DNA of 64,000 nt from a bacterium (GTDB lineage: Bacteria; Verrucomicrobiota; Verrucomicrobiia; Limisphaerales; UBA11358): positions 48,762-112,761 of the forward strand of contig JAJXXW010000050.1 in NCBI GenBank assembly GCA_021780905.1, written 5' to 3'. A program made the position numbers and the translations under genes. The first letter of the stretch is position 1, and each line of letters starts with the position of its first letter. Below the pieces are notes generated by a model. It saw only the letters and a list, made by a program, of their open reading frames with translations. It was not told the origin of the DNA and did not search any database. Of this stretch, positions 10,231 through 19,090 are shown in pieces.

Positions 10231-11733
10231 ATGTATTCGCCGACTGCCGATGACTTTTTGAAGCTCGCGACCCAGGGAAACCTCATACCCGTCGCGCGCC
10301 GCATCCTGGCCGACCTCGAAACGCCGCTCTCGGCCTACCGCAAAATCCGCGGCGCGGGCGAATCGTTTCTGTTCGAATCCGTCGAGGGCGGCGAGCACAT
10401 CGGGCGCTACTCGTTCGTCGGCTGCAACCCGCGCGCGGTCATCCGGCAGGACGGCCAGCACGTCCAGGTCATCGAAAACGGCCGCATCATCGAAAGCGCC
10501 GTGGTCGGCCAGGACGTGAAGGACGGACTTGAAATCGTCGAGCGCATCATGAAGAAATATCGCGCCGTGGCGGTGCCTGGTTTGCCGCGTTTCACTGGTG
10601 GTGCGGTCGGTTTTATCGGCTACGAATTCATCCATGACGTCGAGCCGTCCGTGCCGCGCCCGGCGCACGACGAGCTGAAAACGCCGGTGATGTATTTTCT
10701 CGTGGCCGACCAGCTTCTGATTTTTGACCGCGTGCAGCAGACGATCACGATTCTGGTGAACGCGATTTTGGATGACGCTGAAAATCCCGCCGAAGCCTAC
10801 GAAAATGCCACCGGCGAAATCGACCGCTTGGTCGCCTTGCTCGAACAACCGAGCGAGCACGCGGCCATCAGCGTGACTCGCGAAGTGGCAAATGTGGATT
10901 TTGTCTCCAATCAGACCAAGGAAAAATTTGTCGCCAACGTCGAGGCGTCCAAAAAATTCATCACCGCCGGTGACATTATCCAGGTGGTCGGCTCGCAGCG
11001 TTTTTCCGCGCCGGTCACGGCGTCGCCGCTGGACATTTACCGCGCGGTGCGGAACGTGAACCCGTCGCCGTATCTGTTTTTGTTGGAGCTGGACGGCTTT
11101 GCGCTTGTGGGGGCCTCGCCGGAACTTCATGTGCGTTGCGAGGAAGGCAAAGTGGAGATCCGCCCGATTGCCGGCACCCGGCGGCGCGGCAGGAGCGAGA
11201 CCGAAGACGCCGCGCTCGAAAAGGAACTGCTCGCCGACCCGAAGGAGCGCGCCGAGCACGTCATGCTCGTGGACCTAGCGCGCAACGACATCGGCCGCGT
11301 ATGCGATTTCGGCAGCGTGTCGGTGAAGGATTTGATGTTCATCGAGCGATACAGCCACGTCATGCACATCGTCTCACAGGTGGAAGGCCAATTGTCCGCC
11401 GGCAAATCAAACTACGATCTGATGCGCGCGACGTTTCCCGCCGGCACGGTCAGCGGCGCGCCGAAAATCCGGGCCATGCAGATCATTTCCGAACTGGAAC
11501 AGACCACGCGGGGCACCTACGCCGGCTGCGTCGGCTATTTTTCCTTCAACGGCAACCTTGATACCTGTATCACCATCCGCACCGCGCTCATCAAGGATGG
11601 CAAAGCTTATGTGCAGGCCGGCGGCGGCTGGGTGAATGATTCCACGCCGGAAGGCGAGTTTCAGGAGACCGTCAACAAATCCATGGCCATGCGGAAAGCC
11701 ATCGCAATGGCGGAGAATTTTTCCAAGGCGTGA
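10231..11733 (+). CDS. trpE: Anthranilate synthase component I
   Basis: PIAGTRRRGRSETED, LVDLARNDIGRV, FPAGTVSGAPKIRAM, YAGCVGYFSFNGNLDTCITIRT. Confidence 0.93.
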   Translation: MYSPTADDFLKLATQGNLIPVARRILADLETPLSAYRKIRGAGESFLFESVEGGEHIGRYSFVGCNPRAVIRQDGQHVQVIENGRIIESAVVGQDVKDGLEIVERIMKKYRAVAVPGLPRFTGGAVGFIGYEFIHDVEPSVPRPAHDELKTPVMYFLVADQLLIFDRVQQTITILVNAILDDAENPAEAYENATGEIDRLVALLEQPSEHAAISVTREVANVDFVSNQTKEKFVANVEASKKFITAGDIIQVVGSQRFSAPVTASPLDIYRAVRNVNPSPYLFLLELDGFALVGASPELHVRCEEGKVEIRPIAGTRRRGRSETEDAALEKELLADPKERAEHVMLVDLARNDIGRVCDFGSVSVKDLMFIERYSHVMHIVSQVEGQLSAGKSNYDLMRATFPAGTVSGAPKIRAMQIISELEQTTRGTYAGCVGYFSFNGNLDTCITIRTALIKDGKAYVQAGGGWVNDSTPEGEFQETVNKSMAMRKAIAMAENFSKA

Positions 11734-11764
11734 AACCCGGGCGAGCCAATCGCCGTGCTCCTCC

Positions 11765-14209
11765 TCACCAGGGCTGACGGAGGCGGAAGAAGCGGTTGCC
11801 TTCAGTCACCGGTAGATTCAAGGTGGCTCCCTCCGGGCCGCCTACCGGCAGATTGGTCACCACCGTCCATTGCGCGCCGGAACCCAGCGTCGCCGATTGT
11901 TCCACCACGGCATCGGGCAAAAGGGACGGCCAAGCCAGGCTTAAAGCCGCATTGGTTGTCGCGGCCAGCGCCAAGGCAACCGGGCCGGTGACGGGCAGGC
12001 TGCCGCCGTTGGTTGCACTGGCGTTGCCAATGGTCGCCACGACGCTCCACGAATAATTTCCCGGCACGGCAAAGGTATGCTGGGCGAACTGGTTGGTGTT
12101 GGCGGCCGAACCGTCGCCGAAATTCCAGATGAACGTCACTGCGTTGGTATTATTCGTCACCGTCGGGACCGCCGCGAAGGCGACGGGCCAGCCGGCCGGG
12201 GCGTCCGGCGCAACGTGCGTGACCAGGCCCAACGAATACGGCCCTTGCGCCACGGTCACGGTGCCGGTGGCAAGCAACGAATTTTTCGAGCCGTCCCACG
12301 CCGCATAGGTGAACGTGTCGCGGCCGACAAAGCCGGCGTTCGGGAAATAGGTCAGCACGTTGCTGCTCACGCCGAGCGAGCCGTTGGCCGGCTGCGAAAT
12401 CACCCGCAGCGTGTAGTTGGTGATGGCCGTGACGGCGACCGGCAGCGCCACCGGCGTGGCGTTGTCCGTGTTGGTCGCGACAATGCTGACGACCGGCGCG
12501 GCGTTGGTGTTGGAGGTGTCGTTGGACGGACCTTCGTGACAGGTGTAACAGCCGATGATTGCGCCACGGAAAAACGCCGTAGAGTTCATGGTGCGGTCGG
12601 CCTGCATCCGTGAGAGCACGGTGCCGCGATAATCCCTGCCGTGGCAGGGCTGGCATTGGGTGCGCGACAGGACGCCGTTGTTGACGAGGTCGTGATGGTT
12701 GCTGACCCAGGTGGTTCCGACGGGATGCATTCCGTGCGGTCCGCCCAAATAATTCGTCGAGGTGGTGGTGTGGCAGACGGAACATTCCGCCAGCACGCCG
12801 GCATGACCTTGGAGCTTGATATTCCGCACATTGTCGTTGGCGTGGATGCTGGGAAATTCCGCGTGCGTCGAGCCGTGGCAGGCCGCGCATTGCAAGCCCC
12901 CGTGACCGACGGAAAAACGGTAGAGCGAGAGATTCCACGGCGTCGGCGGCGTGTTGGCCGACGTGGCAAAAGTCAGGTCCGAGTTCGTGCGATAAATCCC
13001 GTTGTTCGTGTCCGTAAATGCGGAGGTGAAACGGATGACCGGGTTGGTCGCGCTGACGTGGCATTGGCCGCAATTCGGCTCCATGAACCAGCCGATGCGC
13101 TGCGGAAACGGCGTGCCGACGCTGCTCATGTTGCCGTGACAGCTCTGGCATTGCATTTCCATCGAGCCATCCGCCGCAATCGCGCCGCCCATCGCGCCGC
13201 GCAGACAGCGCGTCGTCGAACCGGGATGACAGCGGTAGCAGGCCGAACGGTTGGCGGAACTGTCGAGCGTCATGTTGGAAATGGGGTCAATGGCGTGCGC
13301 GTGAAATTTGTGAACCGCTTCCGTCAACGGCGGAATGCCGGCGATGCCGCCGCCGCCGAGCGCCTCGCTCGCGTGGCACGCCGCGCAGAGCACCGGTTTG
13401 CCCTCCGCCACCACGCCGCGATAAAGTCCCTGCGGGTTGAAATGATTGGCCGCCAGTGCGGCGGCATAAACCACGGCGTGGGACGCGAAGTTTCTTTCGT
13501 CGTGCAGCCGCAAGATGTTCAGCCGGAAATCGCGTTCCTGAAGGCCGTCCCAAACCCAGCCGGCGGCCGGTTGCGCGGCAGCCACCGAGCCGGAGGCGTG
13601 GCAGGCGCGGCAGTCCATTTCGTCGGAGACGGGCAGCACGATGTCGTTCGTGGCGATGGGCGTCGCGCCGTTCCAGGCGATTTGCCGCATCATCGGATAC
13701 GGATTTTTTTTGCCGGCGTCGTCGTAGGGCGTAATCGGAATGCCGTAGGCGTGGAACCAGTTGACCGGCGTGAAGACGCCGGCCACCGGCGCGTCATTTT
13801 GCTCAAAAATCATGGCCTGCGGCGTGTTGTTCGCGCCAGGCATCATCCAGAATAAATTCGTGTTTGGGAACGGCAGGCCTTGGTCGGCGGCCACCGCGCC
13901 GAACAGTTGCGGCGCGTATTGCAGCCAGTTCCCCTTGCCGACGGAGGACTTGTTGATCGAGCCGGCCGGGTCGGCCACGGCCTGGTAGGTGACGGTGTAG
14001 CCGGCACCGTTGGTGACGAGCTTGTCGCCGACAATCAGTTGCGCCTCAATCGTGTTGTAAGGCGGCAGAATGCTGAACACCGAGTAATCACTGTCCATGC
14101 AGTGCATGCCGAGATTGTTCCAGCCGAGCACCTGGTTGCTGGCGGCCCCGCTGATCGAGGCGCTGGTGCAGAGCAGAAGCGCCAGCCGGAAGCACGAGAA
14201 TTTTTTCAT
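11765..14209 (-). CDS. Secreted nine-heme c-type cytochrome with C-terminal Ig-like and PKD-like domains
   Basis: Nine CXXCH motifs (CRACH, CAACH, CYRCH, CQSCH, CGQCH, CAACH, CSVCH, CQPCH, CYTCH), signal peptide, PNAGFVGRDTFTYAAWDG and FIWNFGDGS...GNYSWSVVAT. Confidence 0.85.
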   Translation of the reverse strand: MKKFSCFRLALLLCTSASISGAASNQVLGWNNLGMHCMDSDYSVFSILPPYNTIEAQLIVGDKLVTNGAGYTVTYQAVADPAGSINKSSVGKGNWLQYAPQLFGAVAADQGLPFPNTNLFWMMPGANNTPQAMIFEQNDAPVAGVFTPVNWFHAYGIPITPYDDAGKKNPYPMMRQIAWNGATPIATNDIVLPVSDEMDCRACHASGSVAAAQPAAGWVWDGLQERDFRLNILRLHDERNFASHAVVYAAALAANHFNPQGLYRGVVAEGKPVLCAACHASEALGGGGIAGIPPLTEAVHKFHAHAIDPISNMTLDSSANRSACYRCHPGSTTRCLRGAMGGAIAADGSMEMQCQSCHGNMSSVGTPFPQRIGWFMEPNCGQCHVSATNPVIRFTSAFTDTNNGIYRTNSDLTFATSANTPPTPWNLSLYRFSVGHGGLQCAACHGSTHAEFPSIHANDNVRNIKLQGHAGVLAECSVCHTTTSTNYLGGPHGMHPVGTTWVSNHHDLVNNGVLSRTQCQPCHGRDYRGTVLSRMQADRTMNSTAFFRGAIIGCYTCHEGPSNDTSNTNAAPVVSIVATNTDNATPVALPVAVTAITNYTLRVISQPANGSLGVSSNVLTYFPNAGFVGRDTFTYAAWDGSKNSLLATGTVTVAQGPYSLGLVTHVAPDAPAGWPVAFAAVPTVTNNTNAVTFIWNFGDGSAANTNQFAQHTFAVPGNYSWSVVATIGNASATNGGSLPVTGPVALALAATTNAALSLAWPSLLPDAVVEQSATLGSGAQWTVVTNLPVGGPEGATLNLPVTEGNRFFRLRQPW

Positions 14210-14281
14210 GGCGTGAAACCGGGGCGTGGACGTTCGGTTTAAACTTGCCGCCGGCTCAAGGTTTTATTATTCTTATATCAC

Positions 14282-14303
14282 CATATTCTTATTTGGCAAT
14301 ATG
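14282..14303. promoter_or_regulatory. Candidate ArsR operator, palindrome CATATT-N10-AATATG
   Basis: CATATTCTTATTTGGCAATATG; last three bases are the ATG of the downstream arsR-type gene; matches 26863-26884 in form and position. Confidence 0.55.
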
Positions 14304-14648
14304 TCAAGCGCAAAAAATAAAAAAAACCTTTCGCCCGCCCAGTTGGCGGCCGTTTCCCGGGTGTTTGCCGCCCTGGCCGAACCCAGCCGGCTGGTGCTGC
14401 TGCAAACCTTGCAGGGCGGGCCGCTCACGGTGACCGAACTGGTCGAGGCCTCCGGCCTGAAGCAGGCGAATGTGTCCAAGCACCTGGCGCTTCTGCATGA
14501 TCACCGCTTGGTGAAGCGCCAGCGGGACGGCATTTTAATCCGCTACGAAATCGCCGATCCCCTGATTTTTTCCCTGTGCAACCTGGTCTGCAGCAAGATG
14601 GAAAAAGACGTCAAACAGGCGGCCGCCGTGTTTCATCCCGAAATTTGA
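14301..14648 (+). CDS. ArsR-family winged-helix transcriptional regulator
   Basis: VFAALAEPSRLVLLQTLQGGPLTVTELVEASGLKQANVSKHLALLHDHRLVKRQRDG. Confidence 0.88.
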   Translation: MSSAKNKKNLSPAQLAAVSRVFAALAEPSRLVLLQTLQGGPLTVTELVEASGLKQANVSKHLALLHDHRLVKRQRDGILIRYEIADPLIFSLCNLVCSKMEKDVKQAAAVFHPEI

Positions 14649-14666
14649 ACTGCCCCGGCCGCGATT

Positions 14667-15662
14667 TCAATAACTCATTCGGTCCAGCTTCACCTTGCCC
14701 CGGAAAATCCAGTAGATGCAAATGGTGTAGGCGATCACCAGCATGATGCCGAGTGTTTTTGGCGACGACGTGGCATCTTAAATCATCAGGCTATTCTCCG
14801 GATTCGGCAGGCTGTAAATCATGTTCGGAAAAATGTTGAGCGCGAACAACGCCATCAGCGTCACGATGGTCGCGCACGACGAAAGAAACGCCTTGCCGTT
14901 GTTGCCGTGATGAAATTCGCGCGGGATGTTGGCGATGGCCAGCATGTTCGCCAGGGCAACGCTGAACAGCCGCGGATTTTCCCGGACGCGCGCCGCCGTG
15001 TGCGGCACATACAACAACGTTACCATCGTGAGCGTCACGGCACAGACGACGAAGAAGATGATGCAGCGCATGGCCCAGACGCGCAGCTGGTCGTGCAGTT
15101 CGCCTTCCGTTTTCATCACGCCGCAAATCGCGCCGTGCATCACGAACAGCGCCACGGTCGTCACGCCGACCAGCAGCGGATACGGTGACAGCAGGCCGAG
15201 GAACGTTCCGGCAAATTCGCCGCTGGCGTCCACCGGCACGCTCCACGCGATGTTGCCCAGCGCCGTGCCGATGAGCAGGGACGACACGATGCTGCCGACG
15301 GAAAAACTCACGTCCCACATTTGCCGCCACCAGCGCTCGGGGCGCTTGCTGCGGAACTCAATCGCCACCGCGCGGAAAATCAGTGCCGCGAGCAGCAGTA
15401 TCAGCGCGAGGTAAAAGCCGGAAAACGCCGTGGCATACACGTTGGGAAACGCGGCGAACAGCGCGCCGCCGCCGATGACGAGCCAGACTTCGTTGCCGTC
15501 CCACACCGGGCCGATGGAATTGAGCATGACGCGGCGCTCTTCATCTTTGTTGGTGAACAGATGCAGCGCGCCGATGCCAAGGTCAAAGCCGTCCAGCACA
15601 GCATAGCCGGTCAACAAAACGCCGACGAGGATGAACCAAATCGTATTGAGATCGAGGTGCAT
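14667..15662 (-). pseudogene. cydB: Cytochrome bd oxidase subunit II remnant with premature stop
   Basis: MHLDLNTIWFILVGVLLTGYAVLDGFDLGIG... reads to TAA at 14778-14780; the same frame continues DATSSPKTLGIMLVIAYTICIYWIFRGKVKLDRMSY to a second stop at 14667-14669. Confidence 0.8.
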
Positions 15663-15678
15663 GTCCAGGCGATGGTGA

Positions 15679-15981
15679 TTAATCTTGGCCGTAGCTTCGT
15701 TTTGCTGCTGCGCTCACGCCGGCGTGGTCAACACGCTGGATTACGTCCGGCATTTGACCGGCGGCAAAGCCGTGCGCGCCGTGATTGGCGGTCTGCATCT
15801 GGGGTCGGCGCGCGAAGGACGAATTCAGCAAACCATCGCGCGGCTGCGTGACGCCGGGTTAACAATCCTCGCTCCGTCCCATTGCACCGGCGCTCCGGCC
15901 ACGGCCCGGTTGTGGCGGGCATTCCCTGAAATTTTTCACCCGGCCGGCGGGGGGACGGTGTTTGAATTCCAGCGGGATTAA
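15679..15981 (+). pseudogene. C-terminal fragment of MBL-fold metallo-hydrolase
   Basis: CAHAGVVNTLDYVRHLTGGKAVRAVIGGLHLGSAREGRIQQTIARLRDAGLTILAPSHCTGAPA; N-terminal metal-binding half absent; in-frame TGA at 15676. Confidence 0.7.
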
Positions 15982-16020
15982 TCGGTTCTTTGCGTCCGTC
16001 ATTTAAAGCCGGCGGCGCCA

Positions 16021-16064
16021 TTTTCATGTAATTTTCATCTCCTGTTCATCTCTTGTTCATCTTC
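16021..16064 (+). promoter_or_regulatory. Four tandem 11-bp direct repeats, PhoB/OmpR-type binding-site architecture
   Basis: TTTTCATGTAA TTTTCATCTCC TGTTCATCTCT TGTTCATCTTC. Confidence 0.6.
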
Positions 16065-16149
16065 AGGGCGTCTCATGTATTAGAGGATGATGGCGGGAAG
16101 ATGTGGCAGGCCAGTCAAGCCATCTCCTCGGAATCTGAGGAACCATGTT

Positions 16150-18789
16150 ATGAAACGCTTCTTGAATTCACTCACGGTGATGGCCGCCGGGGTTTTGCTT
16201 TTGTCAGATACCACGATGGCCACCGGCCAGTCAGCTAATGACCCAGCTTCTTCCAACGCCGCAAGCGCCGCAGCCGTCCAAGCGGATGCCAATGCTGCCT
16301 GGCCGGTGGTGTTCAGCAGCGGCGAAGCCACCTATACGGTTTTCGCACCGCAAAGCGATTCCTGGGACGGTCATGATCTCGCGGCCCGCAGCGCGGTCAG
16401 CGTGCAATCCGCCTCCGACTCGGAGCCCACTTACGGCGTCGTAAGCTTCAACGCCATCACACTGGTGGACAAGACCGCGCGCACCGCCAAGCTGGCGGAT
16501 GTCCAAATCACGCGGGCGGATTTTCCCACCGCCCGCGACCAGACGCCGACCTATCTGGCGGGGCTGCGGCAGGAATTTCCCAAGCGCGCACCGGCGATGG
16601 CGCTGGATCGTTTGGAAACCAGCTTGAACCTGGCCGCCACGCCGGCCAAAGCGGAATCGCTTAACAATATGCCGCCCAAGATCATCATCGCCACGCGGCC
16701 GGCGGCGCTGGTTTACATTGACGGCCCGCCCGCGTGGAGGCCGGTGGCCGGCACCGAATTGGAGCGCGTGATCAACACCCGCATGTTGCTGCTGAAGGAT
16801 GCGGCGGGCCGCTATTATCTACATTTCTTTGACGGCTATCTTCAGGCTCCGTCGTTGGATGGTCCGTGGAGCGTGGCCCACCAGCCGCCCGCCGGCGCCG
16901 ACACCGCCGAGAAAGTGGCGGCGGATTCGGGGCAGGTGGACTTGATGCGCGGCCAGCCGGATGCGACGACCCAGAAAGCGCCGTCGTTGAGCACGTCGCC
17001 CACACCGGACATTTTCGTGGCGACCCAGCCCACCGAACTGATCTCTTTCAATGGCCCGCCAAATTACGCCTCGATTCCGGGCACGGATCTGTTGTATGCC
17101 GAAAACACGTCCGGCAACGTGTTCACGTTATTGACCGATCAACAGAATTACATTTTGATTTCCGGCCGCTGGTATCGCGCGCCTTCCTTGAAAGGGCCGT
17201 GGCAATTCGTGCCGGGCAATGCATTGCCGGGCGATTTTGCGAACATTCCAGATACCAGCGCCAAGGAAAACGTGAAGGCCAGCGTGCCCGGAACGCCGCA
17301 GGCGGAGGAGGCGCTGATTGCCAACAGCATTCCGCAGAGCACGGCGGTGGCGCGGACCACGCAGATGGCCAGTCCGCAGGTGGACGGCGCTTCGCAGCTT
17401 GCCGACATCGAAGGCACGCCGCTCCATTATGTGATGAACAGCGCCACGCCGATCATCGAAGTGGATCCGCAAGCCTGGTATGCCTGCCAGAACGGCGTGT
17501 GGTATGCCGGCACCTCCGCCAGCGGGCCGTGGACGGTGGCCACCGAGGTGCCGCAAGTGATTTATTCCATTCCGACGTCCTCGCCGCTGCACTACCTGAC
17601 TTATGTGCAAGTGTATGCCTCCACGCAGAGCGAAGTCTATGAAGGTTACACGCCCGGTTACTTTGGCACGGAAGTGGAGCCCGACGACACCGTCGTCTAT
17701 GGCACCGGCTATGATTACCAGCCGTGGATTGGTTCGGCGTGGTATGGGCCGCCGGTTACCTGGGGCTGCGGCTTTGCGCCTTGCTGGGCGCCGTGGTGTG
17801 GTTGGGGCTTCGGTTGCGGTTTCGGCTGGGGCTGCGGCTTTGGCGGGTTTGGTTTGGGATGCGATTTCTTCCCGCCAACCCCGTGGTGGGGCGGTTTTTG
17901 CGGCGGTTATGGCGGTTATGGCGGGTTTGATCACGGCGGGTTTGATCACGGCGGGTTTGATCACGGCGGGTTTGATCACGGCGGATTCGATCACGGCGGA
18001 TTCGATCACGGCGGATTTGGTCAAGGCGGATTTGGTCGCGGCGGTTTTGCCAATACCGGCAATAATCTTTACCACCACGGCGGAATTGGCGGGAGTGATT
18101 CACGCGGGCAGTTTGCGGGAAATGGTTTCCATGGGACCGGACGCCAGGGGCTTTCCGGCCAATTTGGCCATGCTTACAATTCGCGGACCGGTCAACTCGC
18201 CGGCGGCCAGCGGGCGCAGGTGGGCAGCGTGACCGGCAGCGCCTGGCATCCGCAGAGCCGCGCTGGTTTTGCGGGGAGCAGCCATTTATTCGGCGGCAGT
18301 GGCGCGTTGGCCAGCAGTCGCGGGTTCACCGGCTCGAGCCAGGTGGGCGCGGCTCGCTCGTGGTCAGGCAGAAATTTCAGCTTCAACGGAAATGTGCCGC
18401 ACGCGCAAAATTTTGGCGGCTCGGGCAGCGTGAATCGGAGTTTCGGCGGTTTCTCACGCGGCTACTCCGGTGGAGGTTCCAGCGGCAATTACCGTGGGGG
18501 AAGTTTTGGTGGTGGAAGTTTCGGTGGCGTCTCGCGCGGCTATGCCGGCGGCAACTTCGGTGGTTCCCGCAGTGGCAACTTTGGCGGTTTCAGTGGCGGA
18601 TCTCGCGGTGGCAGCTTCGGCGGTGGCGGCGCTTTTCGTGGTGGTGGCGGCGGCGGTTTTCATGGCAGTAGCGGATTTGGTGGAGGCTTCCACGGCGGCG
18701 GTAGTTTTGGCGGCGGCGGTGGCGGAGGTTACCACGGCGGGGGCGGGTTTGGCGGCGGCGGACACGGTGGTGGCGGCGGACGCAGATAA
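16150..18789 (+). CDS. Large secreted protein with Gly-rich repetitive C-terminus
   Basis: Signal peptide MKRFLNSLTVMAAGVLLLSDTTMATGQ; N-terminal half has recurring PxWxxVxGTxLxxxxNT / YYxxxxGxWYxAPSLxGPW-like units; C-terminus GGFDH repeats and poly-Gly tail. Confidence 0.8.
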   Translation: MKRFLNSLTVMAAGVLLLSDTTMATGQSANDPASSNAASAAAVQADANAAWPVVFSSGEATYTVFAPQSDSWDGHDLAARSAVSVQSASDSEPTYGVVSFNAITLVDKTARTAKLADVQITRADFPTARDQTPTYLAGLRQEFPKRAPAMALDRLETSLNLAATPAKAESLNNMPPKIIIATRPAALVYIDGPPAWRPVAGTELERVINTRMLLLKDAAGRYYLHFFDGYLQAPSLDGPWSVAHQPPAGADTAEKVAADSGQVDLMRGQPDATTQKAPSLSTSPTPDIFVATQPTELISFNGPPNYASIPGTDLLYAENTSGNVFTLLTDQQNYILISGRWYRAPSLKGPWQFVPGNALPGDFANIPDTSAKENVKASVPGTPQAEEALIANSIPQSTAVARTTQMASPQVDGASQLADIEGTPLHYVMNSATPIIEVDPQAWYACQNGVWYAGTSASGPWTVATEVPQVIYSIPTSSPLHYLTYVQVYASTQSEVYEGYTPGYFGTEVEPDDTVVYGTGYDYQPWIGSAWYGPPVTWGCGFAPCWAPWCGWGFGCGFGWGCGFGGFGLGCDFFPPTPWWGGFCGGYGGYGGFDHGGFDHGGFDHGGFDHGGFDHGGFDHGGFGQGGFGRGGFANTGNNLYHHGGIGGSDSRGQFAGNGFHGTGRQGLSGQFGHAYNSRTGQLAGGQRAQVGSVTGSAWHPQSRAGFAGSSHLFGGSGALASSRGFTGSSQVGAARSWSGRNFSFNGNVPHAQNFGGSGSVNRSFGGFSRGYSGGGSSGNYRGGSFGGGSFGGVSRGYAGGNFGGSRSGNFGGFSGGSRGGSFGGGGAFRGGGGGGFHGSSGFGGGFHGGGSFGGGGGGGYHGGGGFGGGGHGGGGGRR
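17921..18055 (+). repeat. 15-bp coding tandem repeat (GGFDH x6, then GFGQG/GFGRG variants)
   Basis: gcgggtttgatcacg repeated in tandem, drifting to gcggattcgatcacg and gcggatttggtcaag. Confidence 0.9.
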
Positions 18790-18871
18790 AGCTCGCAACC
18801 ATCGGGTGTGAACATCGCTCCGGTGCCGCCGGCTTACGATCCGAAGTTTCTCACCAAATTTGCTCCACGAT

Positions 18872-19033
18872 TCAGTGTTTGCGGACCATCCGCAGCATTT
18901 TAAGGTTGAGCACCATGAAGCGGAATAGCTGCCAGAGCAGATTGGTGCGCATCGCTTTTGTGAACCGCGTGGGCACGGCGGGATAAAAGCTCTGCTCATA
19001 AGGCTGGCGTTCAGGCTGGGATGACTTGGTCAT
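18872..19033 (-). CDS. Small 53-aa basic/amphipathic protein downstream of SQR
   Basis: MTKSSQPERQPYEQSFYPAVPTRFTKAMRTNLLWQLFRFMVLNLKMLRMVRKH*; below the ORF-track cutoff; same strand as the upstream operon. Confidence 0.55.
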   Translation of the reverse strand: MTKSSQPERQPYEQSFYPAVPTRFTKAMRTNLLWQLFRFMVLNLKMLRMVRKH

Positions 19034-19090
19034 GGCGATTCTCCTTTGGTTGCTTGGTTGTTTTCTGTCAGGCGGATCATGCGAAAAAAG

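Noticed and set aside
12641-13855. 404-aa plus-strand ORF opposite the multiheme cytochrome
   Set aside because: Arg/Val-rich shadow; the minus strand has nine ordered CXXCH motifs and a signal peptide.
14778-14780. Programmed readthrough or recoding of the cydB TAA
   Set aside because: No supporting signal; the downstream segment also looks internally deleted and cydA is missing, so pseudogenisation is simpler.
17921-18055. Regular repeats considered as a CRISPR array
   Set aside because: 15-bp period, no unique spacers, and in frame as GGFDH in a secreted protein.
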